5,798 bases of DNA. Origin: Methanoregula sp. GTDB lineage: Archaea; Halobacteriota; Methanomicrobia; Methanomicrobiales; Methanospirillaceae. Made by a program: the position numbers and the translations under genes. The stretch is from assembly GCA_030653335.1 (NCBI GenBank), contig JAURZP010000054.1:1-5798 (forward strand). Direction: 5' to 3'. Below are positions 1-5,798 of the stretch, piece by piece. The number at the start of each line of letters is the position of its first letter. Position 1 is the first letter of the stretch. The notes below the pieces were generated by a model. It ran no database searches. It was not told where the DNA came from and saw only the letters and a list, made by a program, of their open reading frames with translations.

Positions 1-615
1 ATATTTTATGAAATCATCTTTAATAAAACCCGGACCAGCGATGATCAGGGGTCCGTCAATTAACGATAGGGGAGCAAGTACCTGTTCAAAGAATGCGGGA
101 CGGTTGTCCGATTCTCCACCTTTGCCGCTGCCGGCAGTGAAGGTTACTACACTCTCCGGGCCGTATTGCCGGAGCCGGAAGAGTTCGGCTTCACCTTCTT
201 CTATCGTGAGGATATGGATAAGACTGAACGCCGAGGATTTCACTGCCCGTTCAATGCGCTCCAGTTCATGGGGGCGCCACTGCTTGATAACCGAGATCTC
301 AAAACCCGTCTCAACATTGATCGTGTGATATGAACCAATTTCAATGCCATGTTCAATCAACCCGCTGATGCGGAGCCGGACACCGTGTTGTGAGAACTCT
401 ACGCGTTCGATCCGTACGCCAAGCCGGACCGGGCGCTTTTCCATCTTCTCCGGGCGAAGTTTATCACTTGCGGTATCCACGCTGCGGAATGTGGTGGCAA
501 AGATGAGATCTCCAGGAGCTATAAGATGCTGGAGATGCCAGAGATCGTCCACACTTTCCGGAAACAACCGGATCTCGCCATTGTTGCCTTTTAGATCGCC
601 ATAATCAGCCTTCAT
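1..615 (-). CDS. pelA: Pelota/Dom34 mRNA surveillance and ribosome rescue factor, 3' part outside window
   Basis: Pelota is an eRF1 paralogue that enters the A site of stalled ribosomes with aEF1A-GTP and, with ABCE1, drives subunit splitting without hydrolysing peptidyl-tRNA. The first 205 residues are present; the family is usually about 340-350 residues, so the rest lies left of position 1. The N-terminal Sm-like domain (about 1-130) carries the family pattern GEIRLFPESVDDLWHLQHLI (13-32) followed by PGDL. The central domain begins near 132 and includes a GPGF-K motif at 194-199, typical of the eRF1/Pelota middle domain. No GGQ peptide-release motif is seen up to residue 205, as expected for Pelota rather than aRF1. 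The ATG at 615 is chosen because the conserved MKADYGDLKG-type start follows it and a short AGGT ribosome-binding match precedes it. The gene overlaps the end of rqcH by 11 nt, implying co-transcription and probably coupled translation. Identification is firm; only the C-terminal domain cannot be checked. Confidence 0.95.
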   Translation of the reverse strand, partial: MKADYGDLKGNNGEIRLFPESVDDLWHLQHLIAPGDLIFATTFRSVDTASDKLRPEKMEKRPVRLGVRIERVEFSQHGVRLRISGLIEHGIEIGSYHTINVETGFEISVIKQWRPHELERIERAVKSSAFSLIHILTIEEGEAELFRLRQYGPESVVTFTAGSGKGGESDNRPAFFEQVLAPLSLIDGPLIIAGPGFIKDDFIKY

Positions 616-2500
616 GCTGACCTACAATATCTGAGCCTCCGGGTGGAACAAAAGCGGCAACCGTATCAGTATTCAGGATCCCTTTGAGTGCCTTTTCCTC
701 GTCTTCAGAGATCTTACCTTTCAAAAGACGCAGCATCTTCTTTGCAATATCATTAGGCTCGAACTGCCCGGGCTTGAGCTCGTTATAGGCCTTGCATTTT
801 CCTTTGATTACTGAAGGAGGCCCGCCAATCACCGCAGCGTTTGGTTCGAGCATAAGCCCGATACCCACAGAGAGCGGTACATTCCGGTACCAGGTGCGTT
901 CACCACGGACAATGAATGAACCCCGCGAGACAAATTCCCCGGTTTCAGGAGTCTTACTCACCTGCGGGGGAAGGACACTATAGACATCTGCGGAGAAATG
1001 CCCGCTTCGCCACGCGCCGGAGTATGAGGCGGCAAACTGTACCACTTCGTCCATGTGCTCTGTTTTACCCTTGACGATCACGACACTTGCCCCATGCACA
1101 TCAGCATGCACAAAGAGATCTCCGCCTGCCATATATTTCTTCACCAGTTCCTCGTTCTGGGAGGCATCGCGTCCTCCAAGAACCACGGTGCCATCGCTTG
1201 TTATAAACCAGCGGAAGCGGTGGTACCAGAGTTTTTTTAACGGGATGATATCACGTCGTGTAACCTTCTTTTTAACAACAACGTTCTTCATTGCCGCGAG
1301 TGCGCCGGCTTTCTTCTTGCGAAACTTCTTAATGACATCGTAATACCGGCCGGCATTCTGCTCAATACCTTCGTGCACATAGATCTTGACCCGCTTTCCG
1401 ATATCAACTTCAACTGCGGCTTCATCGGGATAAAATGCGGTGATCTTTTTTGCATCTGCTGAAGATGCCCCTTTCAGGTGCCGCTCAATCTCCTGCCAGG
1501 AGAGTTGCCTGCTTGCTGCATCCAGAGAGGTGATCAGGTTTGAAACAAACTGGTAATTTTCGTAGATGGCAGCAACGACTTCTTCTGTTTTTGCAACTTT
1601 CTCATCAAATTTTTTTATGGCAGATTCCTGGTATTTCCTGATCCGCTCTTCTTTTGAAAATTTTGGTTTTGCTGCTTTTGTTGCGGTCTCTTTCTTTGTT
1701 AAGGGATAAAATGCTTCAAGCGCTTCTGAAAAACTCGAAAAACACTGGAGATCCTTTTCTCCACGTATATCAACAGATTCGCAATACTTTGCCGACATAA
1801 CCGGTGTGCGTGCGTGCAATACCTGTTCAAAAAATTCCTGCACTGCGGTAAACAGAAGAGCCGGATTCGCCGATGATGAGGGCATGGTTTTTTCCTGTCC
1901 GGCTTTTAAGCAGATATATTCTGCATATGCACCCCCCAGCATGCATCCCATCGCAAGCGCACGGACCAGATCCTTATCTTCACCTTTGAGTACCGCAGTC
2001 ATGTTCTCCAACGATGCCGTAGGATCAACTGCGGACAGATGATACACTGCACCGGGAACAATCTCGCGTTCCTTAAAGCGGTGATGCCGGAGCGGTTTGA
2101 CTATTGAATATTCTTCATTGGTCAGGATCACGTTTCCTTCATCAAAGAGTTCAATGATAAGCCGGTATACTGTTGTGCCTTTGCCGACATCGAAGATCAG
2201 GATGCGTTCGAGTCCATGCTGGTGTATCGCCAGCACCTTCCCACCGGACAGGTACTTGCGCAGGAGCATTGCGTACTGGGGTGGGTTTTTCGGGGGTGCC
2301 GGAAATTCTTTTACGAGATGGGTTCTCCTGCCGGACTCGATGAGCAGCAGGTGCCGGGCTTTGTTCTCACCGTTGAGCCGGATGCCAAGAGTCCTTGAGT
2401 CGAACTGGTAGACCTTGTCGATCCAGAGCGGCAGCTTCTCACACAACTCTGACGTCATTGCCTTGACGTCAATTCCGCTCATACCCTGTTCGGATGCCAT
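605..2500 (-). CDS. rqcH: RqcH (Rqc2/NEMF family) ribosome-associated quality control factor, NFACT protein
   Basis: RqcH binds 50S subunits still obstructed by peptidyl-tRNA and recruits tRNA (tRNA-Ala in studied bacteria) to add a degradation-marking C-terminal tail. From ATG 2500 it is 631 residues, in the usual archaeal range. In order: an N-terminal Fpg-like NFACT-N domain (about 7-155, with IDKVYQFDSRTLGIRLNG near 27-44), a helical HhH-like section (about 160-235), a charged coiled-coil middle (about 270-415, rich in Lys/Glu), then the NFACT-R/DUF814 domain (about 424-545, with WYHRFRWFITSDG, GGRDASQNEELVKKYM, DLFVHADVHGAS), and a short C-terminal tail. The tRNA-contacting Asp-Arg pair of the family appears as Glu98-Arg99. 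The reading frame is open to 2677, but that extension runs antisense to the neighbouring gene and has no family similarity. ATG 2500 places six residues before the conserved MSG-D start; ATG 2482 (625 residues) is the alternative. It is probably the first gene of an rqcH-pelA operon. Confidence 0.95.
   Translation of the reverse strand: MASEQGMSGIDVKAMTSELCEKLPLWIDKVYQFDSRTLGIRLNGENKARHLLLIESGRRTHLVKEFPAPPKNPPQYAMLLRKYLSGGKVLAIHQHGLERILIFDVGKGTTVYRLIIELFDEGNVILTNEEYSIVKPLRHHRFKEREIVPGAVYHLSAVDPTASLENMTAVLKGEDKDLVRALAMGCMLGGAYAEYICLKAGQEKTMPSSSANPALLFTAVQEFFEQVLHARTPVMSAKYCESVDIRGEKDLQCFSSFSEALEAFYPLTKKETATKAAKPKFSKEERIRKYQESAIKKFDEKVAKTEEVVAAIYENYQFVSNLITSLDAASRQLSWQEIERHLKGASSADAKKITAFYPDEAAVEVDIGKRVKIYVHEGIEQNAGRYYDVIKKFRKKKAGALAAMKNVVVKKKVTRRDIIPLKKLWYHRFRWFITSDGTVVLGGRDASQNEELVKKYMAGGDLFVHADVHGASVVIVKGKTEHMDEVVQFAASYSGAWRSGHFSADVYSVLPPQVSKTPETGEFVSRGSFIVRGERTWYRNVPLSVGIGLMLEPNAAVIGGPPSVIKGKCKAYNELKPGQFEPNDIAKKMLRLLKGKISEDEEKALKGILNTDTVAAFVPPGGSDIVGQHEG
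620..623 (-). promoter_or_regulatory. Ribosome binding site of pelA, inside the rqcH coding end
   Basis: On the minus strand AGGT lies 4 nt before the pelA ATG, and the wider stretch AGGTCA matches the archaeal anti-Shine-Dalgarno partner AGGTGA with one mismatch. It lies within the last codons of rqcH, so a ribosome terminating on rqcH (TGA at 607-605) is already covering the pelA start. It supports the start at 615. The match is short, so confidence is moderate. Confidence 0.5.
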
Positions 2501-2513
2501 ATTTTGTACCAAG

Positions 2514-2521
2514 TTACATAT
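2514..2521 (+). promoter_or_regulatory. Candidate TATA box for the EMC6-like gene
   Basis: TTACATAT resembles the archaeal TATA consensus (TTTATATA-like). With the usual spacing of about 25-27 bp, transcription would start near 2544, giving a leader of about 18 nt that includes the GGTG ribosome-binding match at 2550-2553. No TFB recognition element is obvious. The assignment rests on spacing only. Confidence 0.35.
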
Positions 2522-2532
2522 GGCTTGCGCAC

Positions 2533-2542
2533 TAAAAAATAA
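2533..2542 (-). promoter_or_regulatory. Candidate TATA box for rqcH
   Basis: On the minus strand this reads TTATTTTTTA, an A/T block whose centre lies about 37 bp upstream of the rqcH ATG. A start site near 2511 would give a leader of about 11 nt. On the plus strand the same block (TAAAAAATAA) could instead serve a nearly leaderless EMC6-like transcript, so its direction is uncertain. Confidence 0.35.
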
Positions 2543-2549
2543 GACTACT

Positions 2550-2553
2550 GGTG
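2550..2553 (+). promoter_or_regulatory. Ribosome binding site of the EMC6-like gene
   Basis: GGTG stands 8 nt before the ATG at 2562 and matches the core of the archaeal Shine-Dalgarno sequence GGAGGTGA. It favours ATG 2562 over the in-frame ATG at 2415, which would lie deep in the opposite-strand rqcH gene. Confidence 0.5.
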
Positions 2554-2561
2554 TAACATCG

Positions 2562-2909
2562 ATGAGTGACGAGATAATTGAAGAAAAGCCAGTCCAGACC
2601 AAAAAGCAGAAGACCAAGGCAGACAAACAGGCAGAACACATCGAGCGTATCAAACGGACGCTGACTGCAAGTCTCATTGGGATCTTTGTTGGCGGACTTT
2701 CATACTACATCAGCATATCCTACAGCAACGATTCCGGTCTTCTTGCACTCATGCTGATGATTGCAGGAATTGTCGTCCAGAAGCATATCTTCATGCTCCT
2801 GCGTATGAATGGAAAACTTGGCGCAAAGGACTGGTTCTACCAGGGATTCATGACCTTTGCCTTCTGGTTCATGTCATGGACAATCCTGCTGACTGCAATG
2901 CCAAAATAA
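2562..2909 (+). CDS. Small three-helix membrane protein, EMC6-like (Rab5-interacting/EMC6 family)
   Basis: A 115-residue protein with a charged, Lys/Glu-rich N-terminus (1-32) followed by three predicted membrane helices: about 33-51 (TLTASLIGIFVGGLSYYIS), 58-78 (SGLLALMLMIAGIVVQKHIF) and 92-112 (FYQGFMTFAFWFMSWTILLT). The three-helix layout, the VVQKHIF segment ending helix 2 and the GAKDWFYQGFMTF entry into helix 3 recall archaeal proteins annotated as EMC6-like. Eukaryotic EMC6 is a core membrane subunit of the ER membrane protein complex, which inserts tail-anchored and multipass proteins; in archaea the partner would be an EMC3/Oxa1-like (DUF106) protein, not seen here. Family membership is from recognition of the pattern; an insertion role is inference. 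ABCE1 follows after 19 bp on the same strand, suggesting co-transcription. The start at 2562 is favoured by the GGTG site and by avoiding antisense overlap with rqcH. Confidence 0.72.
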   Translation: MSDEIIEEKPVQTKKQKTKADKQAEHIERIKRTLTASLIGIFVGGLSYYISISYSNDSGLLALMLMIAGIVVQKHIFMLLRMNGKLGAKDWFYQGFMTFAFWFMSWTILLTAMPK

Positions 2910-2928
2910 TCATCATTTTTGAACACTC

Positions 2929-4701
2929 ATGAGAATTGCAATTGTTCATAAAGACCGGTGCCATGCAAAAAAATGCGGCACCGAATGCATTATTTATTGT
3001 CCCCGTGTCAGGACCGGTGACGAAACCATTATTATCGGAGAAGACGGAAAAGCCGTCATCTCCGAAGAACTCTGTGTCGGTTGCGGCATCTGCATAAAAA
3101 AATGTCCGTTCGATGCGATCGATATCGTCAGCCTGCCTGAAGAACTTGAGCACCCTGCACACCGGTACGGTAAGAACGGTTTTGCACTTTATGGTCTCCC
3201 AATCCCACTTGAAGGAAAAGTCACCGGTATCCTTGGTGCTAACGGGATTGGAAAAAGTACCGCTGTAAAAATCCTCTCCGGCCAGCTCCGGCCCAATCTG
3301 GGAAATTTCGACACCGAAGTTGCATGGGACGAGATCTTCAAGCGGTACGCGGGCACTGAACTCTTCGATTATCTCCAGACAGTATCAAAAAAGAGTTTGA
3401 AGATCGCATCAAAACCCCAGTATATCGATTACATCCCCAAATTATTCACAGGAACGGTCCGGGCGCTTCTCAAAAAAACCGATGAACGCAATAAACTCTC
3501 AGAGATGCTGCCTGCACTCAAGCTAAACGCGATACTTGACCACGATATCACCACACTGAGCGGCGGAGAACTGCAGCGGGTGGCAATCGCTGCCTGCCTT
3601 GCGCGCGATGCAGACCTCTATTTCCTCGATGAGATCACGCCTTTTTTAGATATCTACCAGCGGATTGCCGCAGCAAAACTCATTCGTGAACTGGCAGCTG
3701 ACAGGCCCGTAGTTGTTGTTGAACACGATCTGGCGATTCTTGATATGCTTGCCGACACGGTTCACGTAGGCTACGGAAAACCCGCAGTCTTTGGAATCAT
3801 CACCCGGCCTAAAGGGGTTCGCGTGGGTATCAACCAGTACCTTGAGGGGTTTTTAACCGAAGAGAACGTCCGGTTCCGCAACACACAGGTAGTCTTTGAG
3901 AAGCGGGCACATGACAAAGGATCCAACCGGGACGATCTCTTTGAGATACCAGCAATGACAAAGGAATACGAATCGTTCCACCTGTCAGTTTCCGGGGGCA
4001 CCATAAGGAGCGGAGAGGTGCTTGGTGTGGTTGGAGCTAACGGAATGGGAAAGAGCACCTTTGCAAAACTCCTTGCGGGTGTGGAAACGCCAACAACAGG
4101 CAAGATGGAAACATCCCTGCGCATATCGTATAAACCCCAGTATATCAAAGCCGATACATCCGACAGCGTGGAAATGTACCTGCGCAATTGCACAACAAAA
4201 TATGACACTTCCTATTACCAGCACGAGATCATCGAATCGCTTTCGTTAGAACCGATACTCCAGTCTCCGGTAGATACTCTTAGTGGAGGAGAACTCCAGC
4301 GTGTGACCATCGCCGGCTGCCTCTCCCGTGAAGCTGATGTGTATATTCTCGATGAACCCAGCGCACATCTGGATGTTGAGCAGCGAGTCAAGGTCACCCG
4401 GATGATCAAGCATCATGCTGAAGGTAAACAAGTCGGCATCATGGTGATCGATCACGACATTTACTTAATCGATATGATCAGCGAGCGCATTTTAGTCTTT
4501 GAAGGCGAGCCGGGGATCTCCGGTACCGCAGCAGGACCTTTTAAGATGCGGGACGGAATGAACAGGTTCTTAGATGCGCTCGATGTCACCTTCAGAAGAG
4601 ATCAGAGCGGACGACCACGAATCAATAAACCCGGCTCCTTCCTTGACCGCGAACAAAAAGGTTCCGGTGAATTCTATTATTATACCGCAGACGAAGTCTA
4701 A
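2929..4701 (+). CDS. ABCE1/Rli1 ribosome recycling ATPase
   Basis: ABCE1 splits 70S ribosomes into subunits after termination or Pelota-dependent rescue, using an Fe-S domain moved by twin ATPase domains. The 590-residue protein is full length. Two [4Fe-4S] ligand sets are intact: Cys11, 16, 20, 24 and Cys49, 52, 55, 59. NBD1 has Walker A GANGIGKST (103-111), Q-loop Gln164, the ABCE1-type insertion around 131-155, signature LSGGELQRV (210-218), Walker B ending Asp234-Glu235 and switch His266. NBD2 has Walker A GANGMGKST (369-377), Gln404, LSGGELQRV (451-459), Asp475-Glu476 and His509. The C-terminal hinge GRPRINKPGSFLDREQK (561-577) is typical. NBD1 reads LDEITPFLD where LDEPSSYLD is the usual form; NBD2 keeps LDEPSAHLD. 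The ATG at 2929 puts MRIAIVHKDRCHAKKC in the expected position, but no clear ribosome-binding site precedes it. It lies 19 bp after the EMC6-like gene and is probably co-transcribed with it. Confidence 0.97.
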   Translation: MRIAIVHKDRCHAKKCGTECIIYCPRVRTGDETIIIGEDGKAVISEELCVGCGICIKKCPFDAIDIVSLPEELEHPAHRYGKNGFALYGLPIPLEGKVTGILGANGIGKSTAVKILSGQLRPNLGNFDTEVAWDEIFKRYAGTELFDYLQTVSKKSLKIASKPQYIDYIPKLFTGTVRALLKKTDERNKLSEMLPALKLNAILDHDITTLSGGELQRVAIAACLARDADLYFLDEITPFLDIYQRIAAAKLIRELAADRPVVVVEHDLAILDMLADTVHVGYGKPAVFGIITRPKGVRVGINQYLEGFLTEENVRFRNTQVVFEKRAHDKGSNRDDLFEIPAMTKEYESFHLSVSGGTIRSGEVLGVVGANGMGKSTFAKLLAGVETPTTGKMETSLRISYKPQYIKADTSDSVEMYLRNCTTKYDTSYYQHEIIESLSLEPILQSPVDTLSGGELQRVTIAGCLSREADVYILDEPSAHLDVEQRVKVTRMIKHHAEGKQVGIMVIDHDIYLIDMISERILVFEGEPGISGTAAGPFKMRDGMNRFLDALDVTFRRDQSGRPRINKPGSFLDREQKGSGEFYYYTADEV

Positions 4702-4714
4702 ACTCTGTCATACA

Positions 4715-4722
4715 TTTTAATA
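4715..4722 (+). promoter_or_regulatory. Candidate TATA box for the gene starting at 4746
   Basis: TTTTAATA resembles an archaeal TATA box, and its centre lies about 27-28 bp before the ATG at 4746. This spacing would place the transcription start at or next to the ATG, i.e. a leaderless mRNA, and explains why no ribosome-binding site stands at the usual distance. It suggests the gene has its own promoter even though it follows ABCE1 by only 44 bp. Confidence 0.4.
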
Positions 4723-4745
4723 GAAGGACATGCAATTTTCCCCAT

Positions 4746-5798
4746 ATGCGGGGAGAGCTGCTTACCGATGCAATCATCTATGACAAGCTGAATCTCTTAA
4801 AAAAAGATTTTTCCGGCTATATTGAACGCAATTCAGTAAAGGTTGATGAAAATCTTCCGGTCTTTTTCGGGCACATGATCTCTGCTCTGGAAAACTCTTT
4901 TCCTGATATCTCCGATGAATCCTATGATGACTTCATTGACAGCATCACGTTTAAAGTGCTGGATGCGAGTTCCAACAGCAGTGATTTTGATTACATAAAA
5001 AAAGTCCATCTCAATGCACTTCGCTTAAAAAAGAGAAAAGATTCCGATATTGGAGTAAATTTGGTTGTTGGCCTGAAACTCTTAAAGAACGGGGACTATA
5101 GTCATGCTCTGGATTTCTTAAAAAAATACAAGGAACTCGATGCAAAGATTGGAACGGCTGTGGCCTACTGTTATTTTGTCCTGTCACTGAGGGAGTTTAA
5201 AAAAGATGAAGCAGTTCAAAGAAACCAGCGACCCGGTGATATGGAACTTCAGGCACGCGAAACCATGCTCAATCTTACCCGCGTGAGACCTCCGGTAAAC
5301 CAGTTAAAGCAGCTGGATGTTGATAATCCGGCATTCTTAGAAAAGATCTTCTGGCAGATGATCTTTACAGGAATTGAATGGTTCCCAAGCGAAATCTGGT
5401 TCATTGAAGTGGGTTTGAAAAATGCTGCATTTACCCAAAATGCTGAAATGAAGAAGCACCTGCTGGAGATTGGGTCCGAACGGTTCTATAATGACATGGT
5501 CTTTTTACGGGAGTTGTATAATTTAAAACTCGAAAACCGTGATGCTGCGGGAGCTGCTGGTGTTGTAAACCAGTTAATCAAGCAATACCCCGATGAACTC
5601 GAACCGATCTACCTTGGTTTGAAGTTATCCCTGCTCTTAACAAAGAAGATCACGTACCAGAGCTTCAGAAAACTTGCCACCACAAAAGGTATGCCTGCTT
5701 CAATTATCGAATTGTTTGATCTATCCTTTGATCTGCTGACACAGGACAAAAAAGCGGCAATGACCAAGATCACTGAGTTTGAAAAAGATTTTCCTCAT
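4746..5798 (+). CDS. Unrecognised all-helical protein with TPR-like repeats, 3' end outside window
   Basis: The frame from ATG 4746 is open for 351 codons to the right edge with no stop, so the protein is incomplete. I do not recognise a named family. It is soluble in character: no signal peptide or membrane helix, many Leu/Lys/Glu/Asp and predicted helices throughout. Two stretches look like helix-turn-helix repeats of TPR or related type: about 104-132 (VNLVVGLKLLKNGDYSHALD and the following LKKYKELD) and about 263-292 (ENRDAAGAAGVVNQLIKQYPDELEPIY). An aromatic patch lies at 202-220 (IFWQMIFTGIEWFPSEIWF). No catalytic motif is visible. No other ATG, GTG or TTG start lies in this frame between the ABCE1 stop and 4746, and a TATA-like box at 4715-4722 fits a leaderless start there. 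Base composition is more A-rich by eye than upstream genes, with repeated TTA-AAA codon pairs. A scaffold or binding role is possible but unproven. Confidence 0.85.
   Translation, partial: MRGELLTDAIIYDKLNLLKKDFSGYIERNSVKVDENLPVFFGHMISALENSFPDISDESYDDFIDSITFKVLDASSNSSDFDYIKKVHLNALRLKKRKDSDIGVNLVVGLKLLKNGDYSHALDFLKKYKELDAKIGTAVAYCYFVLSLREFKKDEAVQRNQRPGDMELQARETMLNLTRVRPPVNQLKQLDVDNPAFLEKIFWQMIFTGIEWFPSEIWFIEVGLKNAAFTQNAEMKKHLLEIGSERFYNDMVFLRELYNLKLENRDAAGAAGVVNQLIKQYPDELEPIYLGLKLSLLLTKKITYQSFRKLATTKGMPASIIELFDLSFDLLTQDKKAAMTKITEFEKDFPH

Larger units (their letters stand above)
2501..2561. promoter_or_regulatory. Divergent intergenic region between rqcH and the EMC6-like gene
   Basis: These 61 bp must hold the promoters of both the minus-strand rqcH-pelA pair and the plus-strand EMC6-like/ABCE1 pair, unless promoters lie inside the opposite gene. 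Two A/T-rich blocks are visible, at 2514-2521 and 2533-2542, listed separately. No inverted repeat long enough to call an operator was seen. Confidence 0.6.

Noticed and set aside
8..604. Two plus-strand open frames (8-328 and 344-604)
   Set aside because: They are antisense to pelA, whose minus-strand translation matches the Pelota family throughout; their own translations are low-complexity, Ser/Arg-rich and family-free.
2415..2561. A 49-residue N-terminal extension of the EMC6-like protein
   Set aside because: It would overlap the 5' end of rqcH antisense, whereas ATG 2562 has a GGTG site 8 nt upstream and gives the expected size for a three-helix EMC6-like protein.
2501..2677. A 59-residue N-terminal extension of RqcH
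   Set aside because: The frame is open but would run through the divergent gap into the start of the EMC6-like gene on the other strand, and it precedes the conserved RqcH N-terminus. Its hydrophobic look comes from being antisense.
2911..2920. Short T-run between the EMC6-like gene and ABCE1 as a terminator
   Set aside because: Only five T residues and no hairpin in a 19-bp gap; co-transcription of the two genes is more likely.
2869..3162. A minus-strand open frame of 97 codons over the ABCE1 start
   Set aside because: It is antisense to the Fe-S domain of ABCE1 and shows no recognisable family.
4730..4783. A 17-codon open frame with AAGGA just before its ATG, overlapping the start of the last gene
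   Set aside because: It could be an upstream regulatory peptide, but it is very short, has no recognisable content, and the TATA-like box would place the transcript start downstream of its ATG. Not supported enough to call.
4799..4805. Runs of seven A (also at 2964-2970 here, and on the minus strand within rqcH) as possible frameshift sites
   Set aside because: Each run simply encodes Lys-Lys in an intact reading frame, and no alternative product or downstream structure is apparent.
1..5798. CRISPR arrays, insertion sequences, tRNA or rRNA genes
   Set aside because: No direct repeat array, terminal inverted repeats, transposase motif or structural RNA pattern was seen; nearly all sequence is explained by the five genes.

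Overview
The window looks like a piece of a methanogenic euryarchaeal chromosome, most likely order Methanomicrobiales (Methanoregula-like). The evidence is archaeal-type Pelota, RqcH and ABCE1 proteins, a small archaeal EMC6-like membrane protein, TATA-like A/T blocks in place of bacterial -10/-35 promoters, and tight gene packing. The order-level assignment is inferred from protein style; no comparison was run.

Layout: on the minus strand, rqcH (2500 to 605) runs into pelA (615 to beyond the left edge) with an 11-nt overlap, so the two probably form one rqcH-pelA operon. A 61-bp divergent gap (2501-2561) separates them from a plus-strand pair: a 115-residue, three-helix EMC6-like membrane protein (2562-2909) and, 19 bp further on, full-length ABCE1/Rli1 (2929-4701). 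A 44-bp gap with a well-placed TATA-like box leads to an unrecognised helical-repeat protein (from 4746) that stays open to the right edge. Apart from the two short gaps and the 19-bp spacer, the window is coding.

How the genes fit together: Pelota recognises ribosomes with an empty or blocked A site, ABCE1 then splits the subunits, and RqcH binds the 50S subunit still carrying peptidyl-tRNA and adds a C-terminal tail that marks the nascent chain. Three consecutive steps of ribosome rescue and ribosome-associated quality control are therefore encoded within about 4.7 kb. A putative membrane-insertion factor sits between them and an unknown helical-repeat protein sits beside them. The gene products are individually known types. 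The possibly undescribed part is the arrangement, and the implied link of the EMC6-like protein and the helical-repeat protein to rescue of stalled, perhaps membrane-targeted, ribosomes.
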